From: a virus
Virus record (IMG/VR): IMGVR_UViG_3300029914_000140
Coordinates: 1-23,854 of that record
Direction: 5' to 3' (one strand)
DNA length: 23,854 bases
The position numbers and the translations under genes were made by a program. The notes below the pieces were generated by a model, which saw only the letters and a program-made list of their open reading frames with translations, did no database searches and was not told where the DNA came from. Below, piece after piece: positions 8,291 through 15,569 of the stretch (the stretch's first letter is position 1; the number at the start of each line of letters is the position of its first letter).

Positions 8291-10933
8291 TTATACCCCT
8301 CGTTCAACTGGTTTAACCTGAATTTCTGCTCCTATTAAATGTATATCAATTGGATCCTCACAGGTAACTTTAAAAACCATATCTCTACACATACCTAACT
8401 TTCTCCATATCATTCTCTTATACCTGTCTCCCAACTTACCTATACTTACAGGTCTTTCAGAAGAAAATACATGACCACCATCTTTAGAGTAGGATAAAAT
8501 TAATTGAGGGTCAGTTCCTATTGTAGTATATGTTGGCAGATACTCTTGATAAGTGTAAGAAGCTTGATATTCTGTTGGTAATAATTGAGGGGCATATACT
8601 GAATAAGTAGCAGTGATAATAGAAGCCACTTGTGTAATTAATCCAGTATTGACATTAGTAGTAGACCCCAAAGGAGCTATATTAAATACTACGGTTCCAG
8701 TTGAAGGAGTAATAGTTACATAAGAGGACAAAGTAGTTCCATTAGTTTCTATTAGGGGTTGAACAGATGATGTGGCTGTAATTTGTGCTCCCCATACAGA
8801 TATAAAATAGGTAGTTGTTCCTGTATATGTTTGTAAAGTTAAAGCACTATTAGAATTTGATAAAGCCACATAAGCAGTATCATTAATAGAGGAGGAAGTA
8901 TAAGATATTGAACATTGATATATACCAGTAGAAATTAAAGAAATAATAGCATTACAATTTTGAGAGGCTGTAACTACTCCATTAACAGTATCAAAAACAG
9001 CGGCCGCAGATGAAGAGTTAGCTATTAATTGTAAGTATCTACCACTTGTTCCAGTATTATTTGAATATATAGAAAAAGTAGCTGAATTCCCTGTTACTGA
9101 AACATAAGGAATATACATATAATGAGTGGAATTAGCGGAACTCTCATATAAATAGGTTCCATTAGTAGTATCATCAGGAACAGACCATACACCCGGAGTT
9201 GCTGTTACATTACTTAAAGACCAAGATATATTAAAATTATATGAACTGGCACATAAATTAGTTATCATACTTGGATATATGGGCTGTATATTGTTTCCTC
9301 TCCAGTCATTCAAATATACAGTAGGATTTAATATATCTCCCACTGTATTTGGAATTTGAAATATTGTATTAGTTCCATTTCCATTACCTAAAGTTATAGG
9401 AGTTGTTTGTATAAGAGTAGTGAAATTTATTATAATTTGATTATTGTTGATAGAGTAAGAATTAGACCACATAGTATTATAAGAAGAGACTGGAGATATA
9501 GACACAGAGGATATAGGGGCTTGTATACTCCCATCTAAAGCAACCAAAGTATAATTAGGTCCATTACCTTGTAATAATACATTATTAGCAGTTATTGTTG
9601 TTGGAGTTATAGATACTCCATTTTGAACAGATAATCCTGCACCATCTAACCCTATACCAGTTTCAGCATCTACTTGTATTTGGCTATATATTAATCTTTT
9701 AGATTGACCACTTTGATGGGGAGTTGTTCGTTCTCTTCTAATAACTTGGCCATTATGTGTAAAATTTGTATTATCTAAGGAATAAAGATTACCATTCTGA
9801 TAATCACCACATAGATGCATATAAGCATTTGGAAAGGCTCCAGGAATATATACATTCATATGAAAATTAACTAAATCTCTGCTATAATTACCATCTGAAA
9901 AATAGGCTCTCTCATGCCAAATTTTATGAGCTACATCAAAACACCATGTACTAATTGCTGAAGGATTATTTAGACAATAATAAGTATGACCTTGTTCTTG
10001 ATAAGTCCAGGCAATAGTTTGGGAAACATCTTGAAGATTTTGTAACCATAATTCTACAGCATGATTTGATATTCTGATAGGTCTATAATCAAGGGCCATC
10101 CCAACTTCTGCCCAACCTCTATCATCATTTGTCACCCAGCAGAGCATTCCAGCAGCTTGAGCAACTGTCCAAGGAGCAACAGTGCCAGTAGGAGCAGTGG
10201 CACCAGGAATTTGTTGGAAGGTATTAGTTGTTGTTCCTCCACCACTATTCTGCCAAACTGATAAATAACGTGTGCCTAATATCCAAATTACATCATGGTC
10301 TGAAATGATACGGGAAACATTATCTGAAACTAGATTTACTTCTATAGTGTCCAAATCATTTATATTAAGAGGGTCAGAAGCATAAAATCCTGTAATAGTT
10401 CCTGGTTGTGAGAAAATAAATAAACCATCTTGAAAAGTTACAAAAGAGGAACCATAATAACCGCTAGCAGGACCTATTTGAACAACCTCTGAAGTTCCTT
10501 CTTGAAATACTAATCCAGTTGTAGAACCATCAACTACTATAACCTGATTAATAAGTCCTGTATTTGATATACCCTGATAATAATTTGGAATACCATCACA
10601 CATACTCACATATCCAGCAGAGGTAGTAAGATAAGCCAAAAGAGTATGAGACCAAATAATATTACCAGAAGAGACAGTTGGAGTTAATAAAAATAAGCCA
10701 TTACCAGCTACACAATATATAAAATTATTAGCAGTTCTATATATACCACGAATAGGAGAACGTGGTAGAGTGTGTTGTAAAGTTAATCCTGGAGTAGGAG
10801 AAAGCATAATGGGTTCTGATTCCTTAGCATCTCCTAACTCACTCATATCAGGATACCAATTAATAGTTCTCTCACATGAATAATTAGGAGTTTCTAGGGT
10901 ATATGAACCTTGTAAAAAATTATGTAGTTTCAT
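8291..10933 (-). CDS. gp10-like DNA-stabilisation (tail hub) protein with nested insertions
   Basis: Protein of 880 residues; P22 gp10 has 472. Residues 1-~430 carry the family opening (NFLQGSYTLETPNYSCERTI, NWYPD) and a beta-propeller-like body with CVAGNGLFLL, YRPIRISN and HKIWHERAYF. The family C-terminus returns at about 805-880 (LSYSKDGGHVFSSERPVSIG, then WRKLG and DIHLIGAEI). Residues ~432-800 are extra: a GNGTNTIFQIPN ... TPSTGTVVFNIAPLG beta-sandwich (about 514-782), itself split by a carbohydrate-binding-like domain (about 560-735; WSLSNVTATPGVWSVPDDTT, FSIYSNNTG, YFISVWGAQI). The family plugs the portal channel below gp4. The ATG has only a weak AGAGAAG site. Family assignment is secure; the role of the inserts is inferred. 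Confidence 0.9.
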   Translation of the reverse strand: MKLHNFLQGSYTLETPNYSCERTINWYPDMSELGDAKESEPIMLSPTPGLTLQHTLPRSPIRGIYRTANNFIYCVAGNGLFLLTPTVSSGNIIWSHTLLAYLTTSAGYVSMCDGIPNYYQGISNTGLINQVIVVDGSTTGLVFQEGTSEVVQIGPASGYYGSSFVTFQDGLFIFSQPGTITGFYASDPLNINDLDTIEVNLVSDNVSRIISDHDVIWILGTRYLSVWQNSGGGTTTNTFQQIPGATAPTGTVAPWTVAQAAGMLCWVTNDDRGWAEVGMALDYRPIRISNHAVELWLQNLQDVSQTIAWTYQEQGHTYYCLNNPSAISTWCFDVAHKIWHERAYFSDGNYSRDLVNFHMNVYIPGAFPNAYMHLCGDYQNGNLYSLDNTNFTHNGQVIRRERTTPHQSGQSKRLIYSQIQVDAETGIGLDGAGLSVQNGVSITPTTITANNVLLQGNGPNYTLVALDGSIQAPISSVSISPVSSYNTMWSNSYSINNNQIIINFTTLIQTTPITLGNGNGTNTIFQIPNTVGDILNPTVYLNDWRGNNIQPIYPSMITNLCASSYNFNISWSLSNVTATPGVWSVPDDTTNGTYLYESSANSTHYMYIPYVSVTGNSATFSIYSNNTGTSGRYLQLIANSSSAAAVFDTVNGVVTASQNCNAIISLISTGIYQCSISYTSSSINDTAYVALSNSNSALTLQTYTGTTTYFISVWGAQITATSSVQPLIETNGTTLSSYVTITPSTGTVVFNIAPLGSTTNVNTGLITQVASIITATYSVYAPQLLPTEYQASYTYQEYLPTYTTIGTDPQLILSYSKDGGHVFSSERPVSIGKLGDRYKRMIWRKLGMCRDMVFKVTCEDPIDIHLIGAEIQVKPVERGV

Positions 10934-10961
10934 CTATATTCTCTTCTCTATTTTTATCTTA

Positions 10962-11090
10962 TTACAAATTACCCATTCCTGCCCAAATGCCTGGTGTACC
11001 ACTAACAGTACAAACCCATCCCTTCTGCTGCCCCACTGCTGGACTAGAGTTAAAACAAACTGACCCAGCAGTGTACGTCTTTTTGCTCAC
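10962..11090 (-). pseudogene. 42-codon detached tailspike C-terminus, GTGA-coupled
   Basis: The GTG overlapping the tailspike stop (GTGA) opens a frame MSKKTYTAGSVCFNSSPAVG that runs through GWVCTVSGTPGIWAGMGNL to TAA. The segment from TAGSVCFNSSP to the end is a common phage tailspike or fibre C-terminal signature, not a free-standing protein. Two readings fit: a remnant of an earlier tailspike C-terminus left after a module was placed in front of it, or a small translationally coupled accessory. No Shine-Dalgarno site is seen beyond what lies in the tailspike end. The frame is -1 relative to the tailspike, but no classical slippery heptamer precedes the stop. Base composition matches the GC-richer tailspike segment. 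Confidence 0.6.
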
Positions 11091-12600
11091 TTCGCCACCC
11101 ACCCAGTGTTGGTCCCGATCCCGCTTTCTTTGACATAGGTTGTGGTTCCGGTGCCGCCAGACAAATTGGTGTAACGGGAGCCTGGATTAGCCGTTATGGC
11201 ACCTTGAGGGCTTCCGTTACCGACCAAATTATACCCCACAAAATAAGCCGGGGAATGGCTAATGGTTAGGGATCCCGTATAGGTCGAATCCAAAGTTGCT
11301 TGGCCAGTAGCGTAATTGACGCTCTTAACCCAAATTGCACTTCCTGCTGAGCTAGTTATAATATCGCCACCATTGAATAGTAGGGCCTGAGCCGGGACAG
11401 TGAACGTGAACAGGTTACCTGCCTGGGTACCGGCGATTGCAGTTTGCACGGCAGACCCAGAACGACAGCGTCCAGTCGAAGAATTCAAATTTTGCCAACC
11501 ATCATTAGTCATCCCCTTTTGATACCAATTGGTTGTAGAGAGTGTGTTTTGGACTAATTGCGAACCGTTTGTAAGGCCGTCCGAGAAAATGGAACAACCG
11601 GAAAATGTAGCTTGGGATAGAAATGAGCCTAGGCTAAAATTGAAATTTACCTCAGACGGACCAGAACCCCAGACAGGATCACTGGTCTGATGATACCCGT
11701 TCCAATACTTGAAGTTTTGTAACTCTGTGTAATTAGCCTGGAAAGCACTATAATTTATCCCGTAATAGGAATTTTGGTGTATTTCTAGATTGTTTACAAC
11801 ATAGGACGCAACTATGGCGTAATTACCTCCACTGAAATAACAACCGCCAATGTCCACACATTGAAGACCGGAACCAAGGGATGAATTTAGGACAACACCA
11901 ACAGTGGGATATACTTCATGATAGTTACCCCAATAATTTACGCCAGCAATATTATCAATATAGACCGGAGCCCCATCGAAATTGCATCCCTGTACCCTGA
12001 GATTGACGCCCTGTGCTGAATCACTAACATAAGTACTTCCAGTAGTCCCTACCCTCAAGGCATAGGCCGTGGCCCCATAACTGGTAGACGCGGAATCTGA
12101 CTGCACATCAATTAAACTAACATCATTTACCTGGTTATAGGTGTCGTCATAGCTATAAACTAGTATGTTGTGGTCACCCTGGGGGTAGGCTCCAGATACC
12201 ACTGTGACGTTAAAGGTTGAAATTTGCAGGTTGACGCTGAACCTAGTAGCCTTGCAGTTGTAGAGGGTTACACCTGGACATGGAGTATTGCCGCTGTATG
12301 TGGAGGTTGGGCCAACCAGAATGCCGACCGTCTTAGCCGCGGTATATGGGCTGGGGCGAACGTCTGTAGAATATACGTTCAACCCATAGATCCGAAGCTT
12401 CTGGCCATACACGTTATTGCAAATCTGCACAGCCACAGCAGAGTTGAACCCGGACGGGAACCCGGATTTTACGATCAATTGCCCATCGCAAACGCCACTC
12501 GATGCTATGATTAGATTGCCATTAATAAGATATCCGCTCGAAGTATATGGGATATACCAAGCTCTTTTCAGGGCGAACATCGCCACAAAAGCTGCGGTAT
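10962..12600 (-). other. GC-richer foreign segment within the tailspike locus
   Basis: From about 12600 down to 10970 the DNA is visibly richer in G and C than all flanking sequence (for example 11380-11480 and 12290-12480), while both sides return abruptly to AT-rich, A-ending-codon sequence. The upper boundary falls near the conserved DFGAVGDGITDDTAAF motif of the tailspike (12587-12634); the lower falls at the end of the 42-codon frame. I read this as acquisition of a receptor-binding module from a donor with different composition. Boundaries are judged by eye. Confidence 0.8.
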
Positions 12601-13153
12601 CATCAGTTATACCATCTCCCACGGCTCCAAAATCCTTAACACTAAGGATATCAGCATTTTTACTATGCTGAGTCCTTGCTACTGCTCCAGTAAATGGCTG
12701 TAGGACACCAATTAAAGCATCTCCGTTTATTATATTAGTTGTATCTGATAAATCTCCTGGCAATGTTCCAAGGGGATAAGATAATGTTGAATTAAATCCT
12801 ACAAGTCCCTGGCCTTGAGAAATAGTCGTAGAAGCAGCTAATCCAGCAGATATATTGGTGCTAATTGAAGAAATATTGTCCATGGGAAAATTAGCTTGTT
12901 GAACCCCATTAACATCCAATAAATTAATCTTATAGGCATTATTTCCTAACCACACAGAAGCAGTTCCAAAAGCATCAAGGATAACTGGATTAGGATTAGG
13001 TATAGTTAAGCTGCTATCAGTATAAGTTGCTTGTGGAGTTAATGTTCCTGCGGCATATGAGTATAGTTGTCCACCAGCTAAAGGGGAACCTGCTGTATTA
13101 AATGCTTGAAATCTGGGAAAGGTAAAGAGAGAAGCTGAAGGGTTAATTGTCAT
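11087..13153 (-). CDS. Tailspike with pectate-lyase-type beta-helix
   Basis: Protein of 688 residues. Residues ~5-95 are a head-binding domain (FPRFQAFNTAGSPLAGGQLY, NPNPVILDAFGTASVWLG) homologous to that of the neighbouring tailspike. Residues 174-189 (DFGAVGDGITDDTAAF) are the entry motif of the pectate-lyase superfamily right-handed beta-helix, which fills about 190-530. The end (LSGGTGTTTYVKESGIGTN, then TGWVAK) is a common phage tail C-terminal module. It should form a trimeric spike that binds and may cleave surface polysaccharide. Codon and base use change sharply after about residue 180: the first part is AT-rich like the rest, the remainder is GC-richer. AAGGAA lies 7 bases before the ATG. 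The spike call is secure; the substrate is unknown. Confidence 0.9.
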   Translation of the reverse strand: MTINPSASLFTFPRFQAFNTAGSPLAGGQLYSYAAGTLTPQATYTDSSLTIPNPNPVILDAFGTASVWLGNNAYKINLLDVNGVQQANFPMDNISSISTNISAGLAASTTISQGQGLVGFNSTLSYPLGTLPGDLSDTTNIINGDALIGVLQPFTGAVARTQHSKNADILSVKDFGAVGDGITDDTAAFVAMFALKRAWYIPYTSSGYLINGNLIIASSGVCDGQLIVKSGFPSGFNSAVAVQICNNVYGQKLRIYGLNVYSTDVRPSPYTAAKTVGILVGPTSTYSGNTPCPGVTLYNCKATRFSVNLQISTFNVTVVSGAYPQGDHNILVYSYDDTYNQVNDVSLIDVQSDSASTSYGATAYALRVGTTGSTYVSDSAQGVNLRVQGCNFDGAPVYIDNIAGVNYWGNYHEVYPTVGVVLNSSLGSGLQCVDIGGCYFSGGNYAIVASYVVNNLEIHQNSYYGINYSAFQANYTELQNFKYWNGYHQTSDPVWGSGPSEVNFNFSLGSFLSQATFSGCSIFSDGLTNGSQLVQNTLSTTNWYQKGMTNDGWQNLNSSTGRCRSGSAVQTAIAGTQAGNLFTFTVPAQALLFNGGDIITSSAGSAIWVKSVNYATGQATLDSTYTGSLTISHSPAYFVGYNLVGNGSPQGAITANPGSRYTNLSGGTGTTTYVKESGIGTNTGWVAK

Positions 13154-13162
13154 TATTATTCC

Positions 13163-14821
13163 TTAGTATAAGAACCACTGTGTAGATGAGTTAATATATA
13201 TAAAACGATAAGGGGTATTTAAAACTATTGTAGAAGGTGCTCCAACAAAAGTAGCCCCACTAGAAATCCATGTAGCTGTTGTCACTGAACTGCCAAACTC
13301 TACTATAAATACCTGTCCATCTATCGAAGCACTAGCAGCTGGTAAAGTTGTTGCCATACTAGAAGCTGATGTAGTTATATATGTAAAATGGTTTGATATA
13401 GTGACAGAAGTAGCAGAACCATTGGCGATAATTGACAAGCCTGGAAAAGACGGATTATTTAAAGCATATCCAACTGTTCCTGAAGAATAAGATAAAGTCC
13501 CCTTATATCCTACCTCACCTGCTCCTTGTGTTGCTGAAGAAGTAGATAAGAGTGAAGTAGAAGTAACATAAGAAGTATTAAAGGGCTGTGTAAATTGAGC
13601 ATGGGTTAAAGAAATACGAGTAACAGCTGATATAACACATTTGCCTGGATTACTATAGGTAGAATTAGTTAGCATTGTAATTTGATATACTGGGACAAAG
13701 CACAGGAGAGGAAATACTAAAGTTAGAGCAGTAACACTTTCAGCCTGTGCGGAAGCCAAAGTAGAGAAGGTAGATTGTCCTGGAATTAGGAATACTTGTT
13801 TAGGAGTAGTTGAATCGGCACCTAAAGAAGCAAATAAATAATAGTTAACATATTGACCGGAAGTTAAATCAGTCATTTGCCAAGTTCCACTATTATTCTG
13901 ATTGTATTGTAAGTAGTTAGTTCCTCCATCATATATAAAGGGAAGAGCAGAAGAAGTAAAATTACCTAAGGGTCCAGTTCCAGTTAAATATGAGGTATAA
14001 TAAGGACCACCAGAAGAGATAGCTTGAGAGACAACCTCAACATCAGCATCAATAGCAGTTCCAGAGGCTATTGTGAATTGTGTGGCAATTTGTGCTGGAA
14101 CACCTAAACCATAATTAGCCACTGTAAAATCTGTTATACTCTTAACAAAAGTTCCTATAGCAAGATTTTGAGAGTTAACCCATTCAGCAGGACTTTGATA
14201 ATGTTTTCTAGTTTCAAATAACCAATATTGAGAAGTTGAAGCATTATAATAAACAGCACCTACCGGAACTGTATTTAAGATATTATAATAAGTCATAGAA
14301 GCAGTTAAAACACCGGCAGAAGTAAAATAAAAATACCAGGAACCAGAAGTATTAGCATGAGTTACAGTTTGAGTAGTGTAATTGGCTAAAGTTCCATTTA
14401 ACCAAAGTCTGAAAGAAGCAGAAGTAGGAGAAACAGTAAAGGTTTGAGTAGTTGGTGAGTAAGATATATTTATTTCATATATTAAATTAGTTGAGTCATA
14501 GTAGAATCCATTAAGAGGAATAGAGGAAAGACTAGCTGTTCCTTGTCCTACGTTGTCCTGTGGATAATGTGCTTGCTGGATACCTGAGGAGTTAATTAGA
14601 TTAAAACGGTATAAAGCAGAAGATAAATAAAACACTGCCTGTCCATAGTTATCAAGGGTAATAGGATTTGGACATGGTGAAGTTAGGGCAGCATCATAGA
14701 AGGTGCTTAAAGGGGTATTAGTTCCTGAGGCATAGGTGTATAAAAAAGCACCAGCAGCAGGAAGACCAGTAGTGTTATCATTGGCTTGAAATAATTGAGG
14801 TTGTCCTATCACACTTGTCAT
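13163..14821 (-). CDS. Second tailspike/fibre with shared head-binding domain
   Basis: Protein of 552 residues. Residues ~5-95 (QPQLFQANDNTTGLPAAGAF, CPNPITLDNYGQAVFYLS, GIQQAHYPQDNV) repeat the head-binding plan of the downstream tailspike with moderate identity, so the two are paralogous at the N-terminus. The rest is different: a beta-rich region with NGFYYDSTNLIYEIN and SGSWYFYFTSAGVLTAS (about 105-180), further beta structure to about 420, and a C-terminal sandwich with TTLPAASASIDGQVFIVEFG. No beta-helix entry motif or catalytic signature is visible. It probably provides a second receptor specificity or an adaptor. The ATG has only a weak GAAAGAA upstream and starts 2 bases after the preceding small gene, so coupled translation is likely. 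Confidence 0.85.
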   Translation of the reverse strand: MTSVIGQPQLFQANDNTTGLPAAGAFLYTYASGTNTPLSTFYDAALTSPCPNPITLDNYGQAVFYLSSALYRFNLINSSGIQQAHYPQDNVGQGTASLSSIPLNGFYYDSTNLIYEINISYSPTTQTFTVSPTSASFRLWLNGTLANYTTQTVTHANTSGSWYFYFTSAGVLTASMTYYNILNTVPVGAVYYNASTSQYWLFETRKHYQSPAEWVNSQNLAIGTFVKSITDFTVANYGLGVPAQIATQFTIASGTAIDADVEVVSQAISSGGPYYTSYLTGTGPLGNFTSSALPFIYDGGTNYLQYNQNNSGTWQMTDLTSGQYVNYYLFASLGADSTTPKQVFLIPGQSTFSTLASAQAESVTALTLVFPLLCFVPVYQITMLTNSTYSNPGKCVISAVTRISLTHAQFTQPFNTSYVTSTSLLSTSSATQGAGEVGYKGTLSYSSGTVGYALNNPSFPGLSIIANGSATSVTISNHFTYITTSASSMATTLPAASASIDGQVFIVEFGSSVTTATWISSGATFVGAPSTIVLNTPYRFIYINSSTQWFLY

Positions 14822-14823
14822 AT

Positions 14824-14988
14824 TTAGTATTCTTTCATCTCATTTTTAGTTTTATTTTTCTTAACCTTTTCAGGCAGTTTCTTACCCTTACTGGCCTTAT
14901 TCCATTCCTCTACATTAACACCTTGCTTTTCTAATTTATCTCTATTAGCATTAAAAAACTTTTCTTGTTTACGTGATTTGTAAGGAAT
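14824..14988 (-). CDS. 54-residue basic protein with apparent ATT start
   Basis: A 54-residue frame reads (M)PYKSRKQEKFFNANRDKLEK, then VEEWNKASKGKKLPEKVKKN, ending in KEY. It resembles small basic phage proteins that begin MPYKS and carry a DEW..ASKGKKLPE motif. The in-frame upstream stretch back to a TGA holds no ATG, GTG or TTG. The only codon placed correctly after the perfect GGAGG at 14995-14999 is ATT at 14986-14988, with 6 bases between. ATT is a rare but real bacterial start codon, as in infC. A sequence error or a recent ATG-to-ATT change is the alternative. The protein is strongly basic and may bind nucleic acid; function unknown. It fills an interval that otherwise lacks a gene. 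Confidence 0.7.
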   Translation of the reverse strand: MPYKSRKQEKFFNANRDKLEKQGVNVEEWNKASKGKKLPEKVKKNKTKNEMKEY

Positions 14989-14994
14989 AGCACA

Positions 14995-14999
14995 CCTCC
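14995..14999 (-). promoter_or_regulatory. GGAGG ribosome site that sets the ATT start
   Basis: On the minus strand this is GGAGG, the strongest Shine-Dalgarno core in this part of the window. It is followed by six bases (TGTGCT) and then ATT CCT TAC AAA. GTG codons between the site and ATT are out of frame and lead quickly to stops. The site therefore supports initiation at ATT. Confidence 0.7.
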
Positions 15000-15005
15000 A
15001 GAAAA

Positions 15006-15194
15006 TTAGACACCCGGCTCAAATATTTCATAAGCATAAGTAGACAAATCGCTAGCCTGAGGAGTCCAATCAGCATTAGTTCCATTAGATACAAGAATAT
15101 AGCCAGCCGGAACTTGGTTTTCGTTTGCTGAGGCCACTACCTGCATATTAAGAGGACTAGTCGTAGAAGGTATAGAATTTGTAACATAGGGCAT
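15006..15194 (-). CDS. Small virion-associated-like protein, 62 residues
   Basis: Starts MPYVTNSIPSTTSPLNMQVV and contains VPAGYILVSNGTNADWTPQA, a beta-turn pattern common in phage fibre and virion surface proteins. It has no membrane segment or enzyme motif. AAGGAG lies 8 to 9 bases before the ATG, so initiation looks efficient. It lies between the 107-residue protein and the ATT-start gene in the receptor-binding block. I do not recognise a named family; a small tail or adaptor component is an inference from position. Confidence 0.65.
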   Translation of the reverse strand: MPYVTNSIPSTTSPLNMQVVASANENQVPAGYILVSNGTNADWTPQASDLSTYAYEIFEPGV

Positions 15195-15221
15195 TTAGTA
15201 TACTCCTTTATAGTTTTTATT

Positions 15222-15545
15222 TTAATTGCCCATCCAAGCACTTATACTACCACTTGACAGACCTGATACTACACAGCGATAAAAATTATAATTGACACTT
15301 GTATTGACAACAAATTGAGCTACATTACCAGTTCCAGATGTAAAGGTTAAAGCACTTCCTACATTTGACCAATTCTGACCTGATATAGAACCTTGAAATT
15401 GAACAGTGGCAGCAGTGGTTGATAAAGAACCAACTGCTTCAAAGTGGGCTATTCCAGTATTTGATCGTGTTAAAATTCCAGGCATAGTAGAGTTAACAGA
15501 AGCAACCCCAAATAGTCTAGGAAGTATTAAATTATTCTCCATCAT
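15222..15545 (-). CDS. Beta-rich small protein, 107 residues
   Basis: Starts MMENNLILPRLFGVASVNST. A strand-rich body contains TAATVQFQGSISGQNWSNVG and YRCVVSGLSSGSISAWMGN at the C-terminus, the pattern of a compact beta-sandwich found in small phage virion proteins. AAGGAG lies 8 bases before the first of two adjacent ATG codons, which supports the first Met. It is the first gene after the gp4-like factor and begins the block of extra genes absent from P22 between genes 4 and 10. It may be a decoration or tail-surface protein; that role is inferred. Confidence 0.7.
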   Translation of the reverse strand: MMENNLILPRLFGVASVNSTMPGILTRSNTGIAHFEAVGSLSTTAATVQFQGSISGQNWSNVGSALTFTSGTGNVAQFVVNTSVNYNFYRCVVSGLSSGSISAWMGN

Positions 15546-15569
15546 TTATAATCTCCTTGTTTATATTTA

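Noticed and set aside
11087-11110. Programmed -1 frameshift joining the tailspike to the 42-codon frame
   Set aside because: The frame relation fits, but no X-XXY-YYZ slippery sequence lies before the TGA. The A-run follows the stop, so separate initiation or a relic is simpler.
10903-11133. Plus-strand open frame of 76 residues across the gp10/tailspike junction
   Set aside because: It is antisense to the recognisable tail C-terminal signature on the minus strand and has no ribosome site.
12224-12671. Two plus-strand open frames within the tailspike
   Set aside because: They lie opposite the GC-richer tailspike segment, where stops are rare in all frames. The minus-strand beta-helix gene explains the interval fully.
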